Below, piece after piece: positions 1 to 10,732 of a DNA stretch of 40,951 nucleotides (positions within the stretch are counted from its first letter, which is position 1; each line of letters begins with the position of its first letter). A program made the translations under genes and the position numbers. Location of the stretch: the NCBI GenBank assembly GCA_019137255.1, contig WPDH01000091.1:6204-47154 (forward strand), written 5' to 3'. The notes under the pieces were generated by a model. The model saw only the letters and a list, made by a program, of their open reading frames with translations. It had not been told where the DNA came from and searched no databases. This DNA comes from Corinectria fuckeliana. Taxonomy: Eukaryota > Ascomycota > Sordariomycetes > Hypocreales > Nectriaceae.

Positions 1-94
1 TATATATAGATTCTAATAATAATAATAATAATAATACTAGCTATAAGAGTAAGTTTCTTTACTATAAATCCACTATATGTTTAAGCTAATCTTA

Positions 95-778
95 TATAGG
101 CTAAGAGAAAGAGACAGGCTAAGATAGAGGGTGCTACTACTTTAGGGGAGGAGTCTACTACTCTAGAGGGAGTAGTATAAGCTATCTCTTATTCTATATG
201 TATTATACAGATAGGTAAGAATAACATAGTAGGTCTCTATTAAGACTAGGTAAATACTATAGCAGGTGGCTATATAGCTTATACCTATATATATAAAACA
301 TATAAAGCCCTACTATTTATTACTATTATTACTACCTAAGCCCTAGTAGAGGCTTTTTAGTAAGAGAGGGGTGCTAATAATATAAGTGTAAGTTAGTTTT
401 ATAATATATATATAAGCTAATAGTATATAAGAGGAGAAGCTTAAGAGGCTTAAGGATGTGGCCTTTTAGGCAAAGAGTTAGGCTTTTAAGTGTGTATATA
501 TTATACTTATAGTAGTAACTATAGGCCTAATATCTAACTAGTTTAATATACTAGTTAGTAGGATTAACTATATCACTAAGGTGCTTAAGCGCCTTAAATA
601 TATTATAGTTCTAGCTCTTACCTGTCTAGGGAGCGTCTCTATCCTTATAGTAGTTAGGTTATTAGCCTCTAAGAGAACTAGTAAGAAGGATAGTAATAGT
701 AATAATAAGGCTAGTAAGGCTAGTAATAATATTACTACTAGTAAAGGTGTAAAGGAGAGTAATATAGATATATAAGGT
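95..778 (+). pseudogene. RIP-degraded coding-like stretch, unknown
   Basis: This AT-rich stretch reads on the plus strand as protein-like segments broken only by TAA/TAG, the pattern left when RIP converts CAA, CAG or TGG codons. The first part (about 91-390) and the last part (431-778) are in different frames. A GTAAGT at about 388 and a GCTAATAG at about 416-423 could be remnants of an intron between them. The last part, uninterrupted from 581, has two hydrophobic stretches followed by a Ser/Asn/Lys-rich tail, as in a small membrane protein. I do not recognise the family. It could equally be chance openness in AT-rich DNA or part of a transposon, so confidence is low. Confidence 0.2.
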
Positions 779-789
779 TAGGTAGTAAG

Positions 790-3700
790 TGGTAAAGGTG
801 TGGGTTTAGGTTAAGTCTATAAGTTAGCACTATAAGCTTAGAGGATTTTAATAGGGGGTTAGAGGATTTAATTAGGATTAGTAGCTATTATAATTAGGCT
901 GGTTTTTTACCCTTTATAGCTTTTTCTAGGTGTATTTTATACTTCTTATAAGAGGGGTAAGAAGCACTTAGTATAGTAGTATACTATTCTTATTATAAGG
1001 CTGTAAACTTAATTATAGTTATTATAGATTTGTAAGACTAGTTTATAGTATAAGATAATATATTAGCTTAGAAACTACTAGGTAAATAGTTAAGTAGTTT
1101 TACGCTTAGATAGTTAGAGCTTAAACTTATATTAGTTTTATAGTAGGTTTATTAGGTATTCTTATTATTTAGCATACCTAAGGTAAAAGATAATAATATA
1201 TTTAGGTGTTTTTTTACTAGTCTTATATAAGTACTATAGTGAAGGCATATTAGGTATATACCTCTAGAAGAGAAAGCTCTTAAGACTAATTTTTCCTGTT
1301 TATAGTTATATAAGTATTAAGCTTTAATATTTATTAAGGTCTTAGTATAAGTATAATACTCTTTTGTTATTAGTAGGGGGATAAGCTTTAGCTAGTTTAA
1401 GTTGATTAGTCTTTTAGTACTTTCTTACTTTATCTTAAAGTTAGGTTTACTATATAGTCTATTTAGAAAGAGTATAAGCTTTTATTACTACTAATATTAG
1501 TTTACACCCTTTATAAGAGAGCTAGCTTTTAAGCTAATCTCTAACTTCTTACTATAGTTACTATTATAGTTCTTATTACTACTTATAGTAAATCTACCTT
1601 AAAGCTATAGTAGTAGTAGCCCTAATAAGCTAAGTAGTATTCTATCTCTTAGTGTGGCTATAAAATTAGGCGGCTAGTTTGTTAAGGTAGATATTAAGAG
1701 GGGGGATAGCTAGCTTTATCTCTAGTAGGTGAGCAGGTATAGCTTTATAGGCCTTTACTACTATATGTAGGTTTTAAGTTTATTCTAATATAAGTGCTTA
1801 TATAATACCTTAAGGCTTACTACTAAGAGCTATTAGGGTGTAATAGGCTCTTATACTATAGACTATAGTAGAATAAATAACTTATATATAGATTAACCTT
1901 ACTTCTTTAAGGCTAACCTCTTATATGCTTATAGTGATTATAGTAAGAGCCTAGTGTTAACACTTAAGTTTCCTTTTAAGGTGGTCTATATATAGGCCTT
2001 ATAGTAGTTTATAATAGAGGAAGAGTCTAAGAAACCTATAAGTTTAGGTAGGCTATACTATTAAGTCTCTAAGTTAGATCTACATCTAGTCTGCTATATG
2101 TTTACAGGTAAAGTAGAGAAGTTATGCTTTATCTAGTTTCTAGGTTATACTATTTGTTTAGGCCTAATTATTATATATTTCTTACACAGTCTTAAGCTAG
2201 GTTTAGGTCTCTTTTATATTATAGCTAAATACTAGCAGGTTTATATTATCTATAAATCTAATAACTAATATCCTAAGGGTGTTATTAAGGGCTTTATAAA
2301 GGCTAGAAATAAAAAGGATAAATAGAATAGGTGATAAAAGGGATCCTTAGGGGACTCCTATTTTAACTTTAATTAGGTTAGAGGTTTAACTATTAAATTA
2401 GAGCTGTGTTATTTATAATATAAGATAGCTAGTAAGCTATACTAAGAGCTATCTAGAGAATCCCTTTAGTTATAAGATAGTAATAAGTTGTCTATAGTTA
2501 ATACTATTAAAAGCTCTTATAAAGTTAAGCTAGAGGAGAGAGGCGAGGCTGTATTAAGCTTATATTACGTGTACTACTTTAATAACTATAGCTAGAGCTA
2601 GCTCTATTAACTTTCTAGGCCTATTACTTATTTACCCTAAGAGTAGTAGCCTCTTCTCTTCTGCTATAGTTATAATACACTTACTAATAACTATTTTAAT
2701 AATCTTACTAATTATATTAAGTAGTAANNTTATTAGCTTTTAGGATAATTATAGTGATTATAGTATAAAAGTATATTAGGAAGTAACTAATAGTAAAGCT
2801 TATGTTTACTATTTTAGTAATTATAAGAATAAGTAGTTTACTATATACTTTAAGAAATTCTATAGGGATTCTATCCTCCCTTAGGGCCTTTTATAACTTG
2901 ATTTAGTATAGAGCTTCTTAGACCTCTTTAAGGTCTATTATTAGGTGTATATAGCCTAACTTAGGTTTAGATATCCTAGAGGGTAGAAGAGAAGAAAGGT
3001 TAGAGTTATCTGCCTAAGGTTTAGAGAAGAATTTTCTTACTAAGATCTTAGCTTTATCTGTATAGAGTGTTACTAGCTTAGGTTAGTCTTAGCAGATAAG
3101 AGGTGAGAGCTATAAAGAAGTTATAGTAGTTCTACTATATAGTCTAGCCTATCTTTTTATATTCTAGAATTATATTATATTATACTGTAAGAGCTTAATT
3201 AGAAGTTTCCTCTAGAGGGTATATTATATATTCTGTATATGCTAATCTTATACTATATATATCTTAGAGTGTATATACTAGTCTGCTAGGTAGCTAGTTT
3301 GTTAGGCTGTATAGTATACTCACTTAAGTTTAGAAGTTACTTTAGTTATTTTACTATTCTACTAAGAGTTATAATAGGGTTTAGGTTTCTTCTGCTTTAG
3401 GGTTATATATTTTATAATTATAGTAAGTTACTTAAGAAGCTATTTAACTTTTATATTTAGGGCCTTTAGGGTGGTTATTATACTACTAGATATATAATAG
3501 AGATAAACTGCTACTTTATTAGCTGCTTTTTACTAGTAGGTTTTCTTTTAGTTAAATCTAAGGTCTAGCTTAGGGGCTGTCTCTTTATAGGTGTTTATAA
3601 TATAAACATACTAGGGGATATAGTTAGACCCTTCTAGGTTATAGTTAGTTTCTACGTAAAAGGTATTAATAGTTTTAGTAGCCTAAGCAAGATCTAGAGT

Positions 3701-4250
3701 GCTATTTTAGTAGCCTTAGGCTAACCTAGTGACTATTCTATAGGGAGTGAGAAGGCTAATATAAAGTTATAGCGCCTTCTCTATAAGGCTGTTACTATCT
3801 TAGTCTAAGCAGCTATAATAGTCCTAAAGCGGGTAGTAAAAGTTAAAATTGCTTATAAGAAGTATATAATTATTTAGAGTGGTGCTAATAAGAGCTTATA
3901 ATATAGGCGAGTTATCTCTGCTATTTAGGGGATTATATAGGGTAATAATTTAGTATTAGGTTTTTATAAAGATAATACTAACCTAGTCTTCTTTTGCTTA
4001 TAATATTTATAACTTAGGCTTATACTATTTGTTTATATAGACTATTATACGCCTACTATAATAGACTATATAGTAGTTATAATATCTTAAGCAGGCTAAG
4101 GCTTTTATCTTAGAGTTCTTATTAGGCTTAAAAAGTGTAATTATATTATATTTACTATAGGCTTATAATATAATATAAGTTAGGGTAGCTTAACAATTAG
4201 TGTTTTAATATAGTACTAGTATTAATTAGTAGTCTAAAAGGGGGATAGTA
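790..4250 (-). pseudogene. LINE ORF2 relic: endonuclease-reverse transcriptase
   Basis: Several signature motifs survive on the minus strand. At 2,341-2,362 the RT motif reads GVP*GS followed by LLSPILF; the stop is TAA where the family has a CAA glutamine. At about 2,241-2,262 the catalytic F-x-D-D reads FIDN, with GAC changed to AAT. In the endonuclease, the S-D-H-x-P motif at about 3,609-3,627 reads SNYIP, and an N-x-H-H-P-like segment reads NFYYP at about 3,821-3,850. At 1,660-1,740 there is a segment with PAHLLEI and IPPLNIYLNKLAA, typical of the region downstream of fungal LINE RTs. The protein would copy LINE RNA at the target site; this copy cannot be translated. Confidence 0.75.
2728..2729. 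other. Two unresolved bases (NN)
   Basis: Two N characters lie inside the LINE RT relic. They mark an ambiguous consensus or a small unresolved join in the assembly, so the local frame here should not be trusted. Confidence 0.95.
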
Positions 4251-4299
4251 ATAATAATAAGACTAAGGTAATTATTAAAAGAGGGGATAGTATATAAGC

Positions 4300-5700
4300 A
4301 GCTTAGGCTTATATTAGGGCTAGGCTAGTAAATACTATATATAATCTGTTTATTAAGCTAGAGGGCCTTCTAGGTTTTCTTAATAAGAACTAAATAAGCT
4401 AAGCTAATAGTAAGAGTAGTAAGAGTAGGAGCCTCTAAGTTAGAGGTTTAGTTGCTATATATTCTTAGAAGCAAAAAGGTCTATCTAAGTATTCTTTCTT
4501 AGCCTAGGCCTAGTATAAGGCTATAATAGGGCAGTCACAGCTCTAAGCTAGGTATTTACTCTTATAGAGGATATAGTTTAGGGGGATTTCTTTATATTTA
4601 GTTAGGTATTCTTTTTTGTTAGTATATATAGCGCCTTTATAATATTTATAGGTTAGGGCTGATTTGTAGTTTTAGGCTAAGTGTCTAAACTTAAAATAGT
4701 TATAGTATTAGGTGAGTTAAAGCCTCTTATTAAAGGGCTTATAGTTATATAGTTATATATTAAGTAGTAGGCTATTATTACATAGGCGGTTAGCCTTTTT
4801 AATAGAGCTAATATATAAAATAAGATTTATTTTCGCTTTAGGGCTAGGTTAGCTAGTCTTTTACTTTTTAACTTAGAGGATCTTTAGTTAATTAGATCTG
4901 TTAATTTCTTTAATAAGCTTATTAGTATTATTTAGGACAGATATAAGTTAGATTCTCTTTACTATTACTATAAACATTAAGAGGGAGAGAGCTATACTAT
5001 TACTAAAGGCTTTAATAACCTAATCTTTAGCGTAAATAGCTTATATCTTATCTACTATATAAAATATAAGAATAGTATTACCACTTAGTAGCTTTCTTAC
5101 TATAATAATACTAGAGTTACTATAAGCCTAGTTTACTATCTTAATAGTATCTTTTAGGGTTTAGCTGTTAATATTAGGGGGTATATTTCTTATTTAGATT
5201 ATAACTTTATATTTAATACAGCTTTAGGTTGTTCACTCTGTGTTTCCCTAGTTTAAGAGTGTTAGGTTTTATACTACGATTAATATATAAGAGGGTTAGC
5301 CTCTCTTATAATCTAAGGGCGTAATAAGAGCTATATTAATAATAGAGGTAAGGGCTATAGTAATATTTATAGTGATTTAGTCCTTAAGAGCTGTTTTATA
5401 GTTATATATTATATCCTCCTCACGTAAGATATAAGCCTATACCTTACATATAGATGTATAAGTTTAGATAATATACTAAACTTGTTTAAGAGATATAATA
5501 GAGATAATTCTAGTAATAGCACTATATGCTTTATTTTCTAGGTTATTTACTAGTATTCTACTTAGTTTCATAGCAGGTTTATTATTTTCGCTTAGTATAT
5601 ACTAGCTAATTCCTATGAGGGGGTTATATTAACTTTAGTTAAGTTTATACACCCCTAAATTAATAGCTATTAGAAGCATATTAGTGCTATTACTATAGTC
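4300..5700 (-). pseudogene. LINE ORF1 relic: gag-like zinc-knuckle protein
   Basis: The minus strand encodes a gag-like nucleic-acid-binding protein upstream of the EN-RT frame. At about 4,670-4,715 a zinc knuckle with spacing C-x2-C-x4-H-x4-C is present, but every cysteine is now tyrosine (TGT/TGC to TAT/TAC), reading YYNYFKFRHLA*NY. Just before it is a segment with ANRLCNN, as in fungal LINE ORF1 proteins, whose core is an RRM-like fold followed by knuckles. A second, more decayed knuckle follows. Frame ends are estimated because stops are frequent. Confidence 0.6.
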
Positions 5701-5819
5701 CTAATGTGTTATTATCCCTAGGGTAATATATATATAAGGATTTAGATTCTAGTGTTAGAATATATTTTAGAGGCAGATTAAGGCTGTAGTAAGCAGAAAC
5801 TAGGTAAGTAAGAAAAATA

Positions 5820-7840
5820 TGTAAATATAATAATAATAAAAGAAAACTTATTTTTACTTTTAAAAGATATTATAAAAAAAGTAACTTAAATAATAATATA
5901 TATATTATACTTACTAGATATAATAGCTATTCTAAGAAAAATAAACTTAAATAAGATTAAATCTTACTTAAAAGATACTTAAAGCTCTTAAAATAATTAA
6001 AAGACTATTAATTTAATTAAGTTACTAGTAACTCTCTAAGAATAAGACCTATTAAGATAGATAAAAATAGTAAAATTATTATTCTAAGAAATATAAAAGA
6101 TTACCTTATATAATACTATTATAATTAAGTATATAATAGAAATATTTATTATATTATAATTTAAATAAAAGTATTTTATACTATAGAAAATATATATAGT
6201 ACTATATAAAACTTAATAGCTAAATATCTTAAGTGTCTTAAAAACTAACTTTATATTATAAGAATACTAGTTATAATATATATAGTAAAATAAGAAAACC
6301 TACTACTTAAGTAAATCTAAAAGTATAATAATATATTACCTAAAAATAAATATATAATTAAGTAGTAAGTTTCTAAAGAACTATAGTACTAACTTATATA
6401 AAAAATATATAAACACTTACTATATAAATATTAGAGAGTTAATAAAACTCTTAATAAAGTTAGAATAATATACTAATTTCTTAAAATAAAATAAATTATT
6501 AGAAATATTATAACTTAGTATAACCTTTATATAAAAACTAAGACTTAATATTATAAACTATATAAAAAACTATAACTATTACTTATTATTAAGTAACCTT
6601 AAGACTTAGTTATAATAGACTTTATTATAAAACTACTACTATTAGAGGATCTTATAATAAGAACCTTTTATAATAGTATTCTTATTATTATAAATAAACT
6701 TATAAAATTTTCTTATTTTATATCTTATTAAGAATTAATAGATATAAAGTAGTTTACTTATATCTTTTTATAAAATATTATTTATACTTATAAACTTCTT
6801 ATAGAGATTCTTTTTAATAAAAAACTCTTATTTACTTTAAAGTTTTAGTAATTACTTATAGACTACTTAAGATTAAACTACTAACTTACTATAGTATTCT
6901 AAGTATAAGTTAATAAACAAATAAAACAAATAAACTAAATACTAAAATAATACTTTTAATACTATATTAACTATAAATAAAACAACTAGGTTAAAAAGCT
7001 TCTAACTATATAGCTAAGCTATAATACTTTTATTTATAAAAGTATAAAAACTATACTAGTATATACTAATTTTAGATTTACTTTTAATACTTATAAAATA
7101 AGCTATTTATTTATTTATTTATTTATACTTTATAGACCTAAAAGGTAGATAGTGCTTTTATTCTATATAGATACAGGAAAAACTATAAAATTAGATAAAA
7201 ACCCGTATTCTTTATATAGCAGGCCCGGGTTAGGCCTCTTATGCTATTACTACGTGTAAGTAAATAGTCCTTTTGCTAAGACTAGAGTTATCTTATTTCC
7301 TAAAGGGCTAGTATAAAATAAGCTAAGATAAATTAATTATCTCTAAAGCTATTTTTATATTAGAAAAATTAAAAAATCTATATAAAAAACTAAAAACTAA
7401 ACTTAAATTTATTAGAAACTAGATAAAAAAATATTATAACTTAAAAAGAATAAAAAGACTATTCTTTTAGGAGAGAAATATAGTTTACCTTATAATAAAA
7501 AATATTAAAATTAAATAATAATATAAAAAACTAGACTATAAATAGACCTTATAAAATTATTAAATAAATCTTAGAAAATAACTACTAGTTAAACTTACTA
7601 CTAAAAGTTAGACTTTACTTAGTTTTTTATATCTTACTTTTTAAGATAGTAAAAAATATAATTTATACTAAGTTTAGTAATAAATAGAAAACTAAGGTTA
7701 AAAGACTAAAAGAGTATATAATAAAAGTAATTCTTAATATAAAAACTATAAATAAGCAAACTAAATATCTTATTAAATAGAAAAACTATCTTAAGAGTAA
7801 TAATTAATAGAAACTAGCTAAAAATATTACTTATACTTAA
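5820..7840 (+). pseudogene. Chromovirus integrase-chromodomain relic
   Basis: This is the C-terminal part of a Gypsy-type pol polyprotein. The integrase catalytic core lies around 6,640-6,930 and matches the second copy, where the motifs are clearer. The chromodomain core is at about 7,761-7,830: it reads YLIK*KNY then a Ser/Asn stretch, matching the family's YLVKW-x-GY with tryptophan TGG turned into TAG. Integrase chromodomains direct insertion toward marked heterochromatin, which fits its position in an AT-rich block. The frame is interrupted by many TAA/TAG stops and by the 206-bp insertion at 7,106-7,311. Confidence 0.72.
7106..7311 (-). mobile_element. SINE-like insertion with 14-bp target duplication
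   Basis: Comparison with the homologous chromovirus at about 35,345 shows 206 extra bases here, flanked by a perfect 14-bp duplication TATAAAATAAGCTA (7,092-7,105 and 7,312-7,325). The empty site in the other copy reads TATAGAATAAGCTA. The insert begins with (TTTA)n on the plus strand, so read on the minus strand it ends in a (TAAA)n tail, the layout of a retroposed SINE. It keeps CpG and CpA-rich words (for example GCAGGCCCGGGTTAGGC), so it is far less RIP-mutated than its host. I could not confirm tRNA A/B boxes. Confidence 0.6.
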
Positions 7841-8557
7841 CACCTCTTAAAAAACTTTTACTAGTAGTAGAAGAAAGTAAAATAAAAGAATTAAAATTAG
7901 TAGTAAATAAGAAAAACACTATATTTAACAAGTTAATAAAAATATCTATTAGTACTCTTACCTTTACAGTCTTAGCTATAAGTATACTCTTCTCTTTTAA
8001 ATAATCCTCTAACTTCTTAATTCTCTCTAGTCTAGTAAATATAGCTATTATCTAAGACTAAGTATCCTAAACAGTTTTTTAAGACACTTTTAAGAATAAG
8101 TAAAGTGTAAATAGCTTACTATAAGTATTTAACTACTACTAATAAAGCTGTTTCTTTTTCTAAATAATATATATAACTAGGTAATATTAGCACCTTATGT
8201 AAGAAAACACTATAAAGCAGAAAGAATATATATAAATAGCTCTTTTAGAACTTAGGTGCTTATAAGAAATATAAGCTTTTACACACTTAGAATAATAAGT
8301 AGAGCTAGGACTTATAATATAATAATAACTATTATAAATATAAAATAAATATAAGAGTATAATAAATCTAAAGAGTTTAATAAACTTAGATAGAAAGTTA
8401 ATATCTTAAGACTTTTATATAAATATATATTTTACAATCCTGCTTAATATACTATTAGTATAGTAAATAATAATAAAAGAAGAAGGTTATAAACCTATAA
8501 GACACTAAGGTTTACTTAAATAACCTTAAGAGTAAAATATTAAGAGAGGAGATATTA

Positions 8558-9169
8558 TATTATAGCCTAGGTTAAGACTAGGTGGTTATAACTAGTAAAA
8601 CTATAATATACCCACTTTTTCACCTAATACTAATCTTACACTTACTATACTTATCTTCTAACTAATTACTATAAGAGCAATTAGAGTAGTAAGAATAATA
8701 AAGTAAGCTTTATCACTTTTTACACTCTTCTCTACTCTTACTACACTTAGAAACTAATATAAAGTATATAAATATATTCACTTAGCACTTTTATAAAGAT
8801 AGTCTTACTAGCTATTAATATACTTAGTTATATTAAATCTACTATTTTACTATTACTAAACTATAACTTATATTACTTACTATAATATCTTAAACTACTT
8901 ATTTAAATACTTATATATTTTAGACTTATCTTATACTTATAGGTTAAATCTTACTATTATAATAACTATAATATATATATACTTTTTTAGCACTTAGACT
9001 AAAGCTTTTAGCATCTTAGCTATTAATACACTTAGTTATATTAAATTTACTATTTTACTATTACTAAACTATAACTTATATTACTTACTATAATATTATA
9101 AACTACTAGTTTAAACACTTTTAGATCTTAAACTTATTTTATACCTTTAGGTTAAACTTAGCTATTATA
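8558..9169 (+). repeat. Chromovirus 3' LTR with internal tandem duplication
   Basis: The LTR starts TATTATAGCC (originally TG...) directly after the purine tract and ends GCTATTATA, matching the ends of the 412-bp LTRs at 28,619 and 36,582. It is 612 bp because a segment of about 205 bp is present twice (about 8,771-8,975 and 8,976-9,169), both beginning near TTAGCACTT and running to the LTR end. The first ~75 bp match the other LTRs, the next stretch is diverged, and the shared part resumes at ATATATTCACTTAGCACTT. Confidence 0.78.
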
Positions 9170-9232
9170 AATCTACTATTAAAATATAAGTATAAGAGCT
9201 ATTAAATACTTAAATACTAATTAGTATTAGTA

Positions 9233-9264
9233 CTAAAACTAATACTAGCTAGTATTAATTTTAG
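9233..9264. repeat. 32-bp near-perfect palindrome at AT/GC junction
   Basis: The left arm CTAAAACTAATACTAG and right arm CTAGTATTAATTTTAG pair at 15 of 16 positions with no spacer. It sits between the end of the chromovirus LTR (9,169) and the abrupt start of GC-balanced DNA at about 9,292. It may be a footprint of a lost inverted element or a cruciform-forming breakpoint; no function is shown. Confidence 0.6.
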
Positions 9265-9294
9265 TATTAGTATTAGTAATTACTAGTAGTATTT

Positions 9295-10485
9295 TTGCTA
9301 ACCCGCAAACGAAAACACGTCTCGCAAGACACAACCAGCACTATATCCCACCACCCGGACAATTTCCTTTTACCCGTCAACCCCGACTTGACGCCCCAAC
9401 TGATCCCGCCGTCCTCCTTCTCCACGGCCTTCGCCGCCTTACCCGACTCGCCCACCCCGCGCAAGCGCCCGTCTACGTCGAAGCGCTATCAGACGATGGC
9501 TAGCCTCGGTGATCTGCGGCGGCCGGTGCGTCTAGTCAAGTCTAGTGAGGGTCGTGCGGCGATCCCGCCCGACGCGCACCGTCTACACGCATCCCTGCTG
9601 GCCGTGTCGTTCCACGTCGCCACACTGCCAGCCGCCCTGCGCCAGGTGCTGGGTCCGGCGGCAGTGGAGGATGCGGGGATCCGGCCGTTTATGTGGCAGT
9701 CTGCTGCGGGGCAAAAACGCGGGGCGTGCTGCAGCGGATGAGCACGCGCGGATTCTTGAGATAATGGACGAGGCGGTTGACTCGGCTAACATGGCCCGAT
9801 CCGAGGCAGCATGGAACTCACAGGTCCACTACCCGGTCCTTCGCCTGCTTGCCTCGCCATTCCCCGTTGTCAAAGTCGAGACCATCACATCCGCCCAGAT
9901 TGCGAAGCCGTTCCGGCCGTACCACGGGGCATCGGTCCATAAGATGGTCGACCTCGCCCTGGTGCTGCTGCCGGACGCGCAGCTCGGCGCCATCATCGAC
10001 CGGTTCCTCGCGCGCCAGGAGTACCGCACCGTCAACCAAACCATGTACGAGCCGCTTCGTTGCCGCCCGGCGCCCGTCTTTATCGAGACCAAGACGTCAT
10101 CGGGCAGCATGGACAGCAGCCAGGTGCAGCTCGGCGTATGGACGGCGGCGTGGCATGAGCGGCTCCGCAGCATGGGTGGCCGGGGCGGCAATATCATCAC
10201 CATTCCCGTGATCCAGGTATACGGCAGCGTGTGGCACGTCTTGTTTGCGGTGGACACGGGGCGCGAGCTGGTGAGTTGATCTGTGATGCTGCACTGGCAA
10301 GACAACTGACAAGACAGCACCTTGTCGACCAGGACTTGCGCATCAGCGATACCTCGACCGTCACAGGCATGTACCAGCTCCGAGCCGCCATTGCGGCCAT
10401 CGTGAGGTGGATGGATGGTGACTTGAAACCATGGTTTGGCGCGTTTTTGGAGGATGCAATGACGGATCCGGGGCTTGCCTCATGA
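9295..10485 (+). pseudogene. PD-(D/E)XK nuclease-like protein A (5'-truncated, frameshifted)
   Basis: This resembles the fungal PD-(D/E)XK family (PDDEXK_12-like). Coding runs in frame 1 to about 9,715-9,741, then continues in frame 2 (RSEAAWN, KMVD with Asp codon at 9,950, IETK with Glu at 10,085 and Lys at 10,091, then VQLGVWTAAW). A GTGAGT..CAG intron at 10,271-10,317 (47 bp, branch AACTGAC 10,304-10,310) joins phase 0 to the last exon (10,318-10,485). The switch near 9,700-9,740 lies in A5 and G4 runs and looks like a 1-nt indel, or a sequencing error. There is no start ATG at the family's normal N-terminus: in-frame sequence reaches the AT junction with a basic RKRKH motif, so the 5' end was probably lost. 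The D..ExK..Q residues persist. Nuclear action is inferred from the basic motif. Confidence 0.7.
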
Positions 10486-10506
10486 CAGAGCCGGTAGGGT
10501 ACTATG

Positions 10507-10628
10507 GCATCAGGGCATTAGGGCATCAGATTGTTAGAGCGTTATGGAGTTTGGGCGTCAGGGAGTCAGGGCATTAAATAAAGCATTAGGGAATCAGGAC
10601 TGCGATAAAGCGAATGGTATAGATACCT
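10507..10628 (+). repeat. Degenerate GGCATTA/GGCATCA short-repeat array (unmutated copy)
   Basis: An irregular array of 8-10 bp units such as GGCATCAG, GGCATTAG and GCGTCAGG follows the end of nuclease gene A. The block at 37,383-37,512 aligns to it almost base for base with only C-to-T and G-to-A changes, for example TTATGGAGTTTGGGCG here against TTATAAAGTTTAAGTG there. It is therefore a member of a dispersed repeat family that escaped RIP. Confidence 0.7.
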
Positions 10629-10732
10629 AGTAAGAAGTGTGAGTTTACAGCCTGAATAGCACCACTCCATTTAAATTCTCAGCCCGATTGTAGTCAACGT
10701 TGGATGATGAGCCCCGACATGGCCTTCAAAAA

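Larger units (their letters stand above)
780..5810 (-). mobile_element. RIP-degraded Tad1-like LINE retrotransposon
   Basis: Read on the minus strand this is a near full-length non-LTR retrotransposon with both usual open frames, destroyed by stops. From its 5' end (high coordinates) there is a gag-like ORF1 with a zinc knuckle near 4,670-4,715, an apurinic-type endonuclease around 3,200-4,250, a reverse transcriptase around 2,000-3,000, and a conserved segment downstream of the RT at about 1,660-1,740. Nearly all differences from the family motifs are C-to-T or G-to-A. The 5' boundary is set where chromovirus homology begins at about 5,811. The 3' boundary is vague. Assignment to the Tad1/I-like group rests on the EN-RT layout and CCHC ORF1. 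It is non-functional. Confidence 0.75.
5811..9169 (+). mobile_element. 5'-truncated chromovirus (Ty3/Gypsy) copy
   Basis: From about 5,811 the sequence is collinear with 34,070-35,880 of the complete element in the right block: the same integrase core, the same C-terminal integrase and chromodomain, then a 3' LTR. The gag, protease, RT and 5' LTR are missing, and the left edge joins the 5' end of the LINE, so the copy was cut by insertion or rearrangement. The region between chromodomain and LTR (about 7,850-8,557) does not align well with the other copy, which suggests a different subfamily. A purine-rich tract (AAGAGAGGAGATA, about 8,542-8,555) lies just before the LTR, as expected for a polypurine tract. 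It is fully RIP-mutated. Confidence 0.82.

Noticed and set aside
9777..10211. Plus-strand 144-aa frame overlapping nuclease A
   Set aside because: Out-of-frame shadow: the family motifs (RSEAAWN, KMVD, IETK) are in the neighbouring frame.
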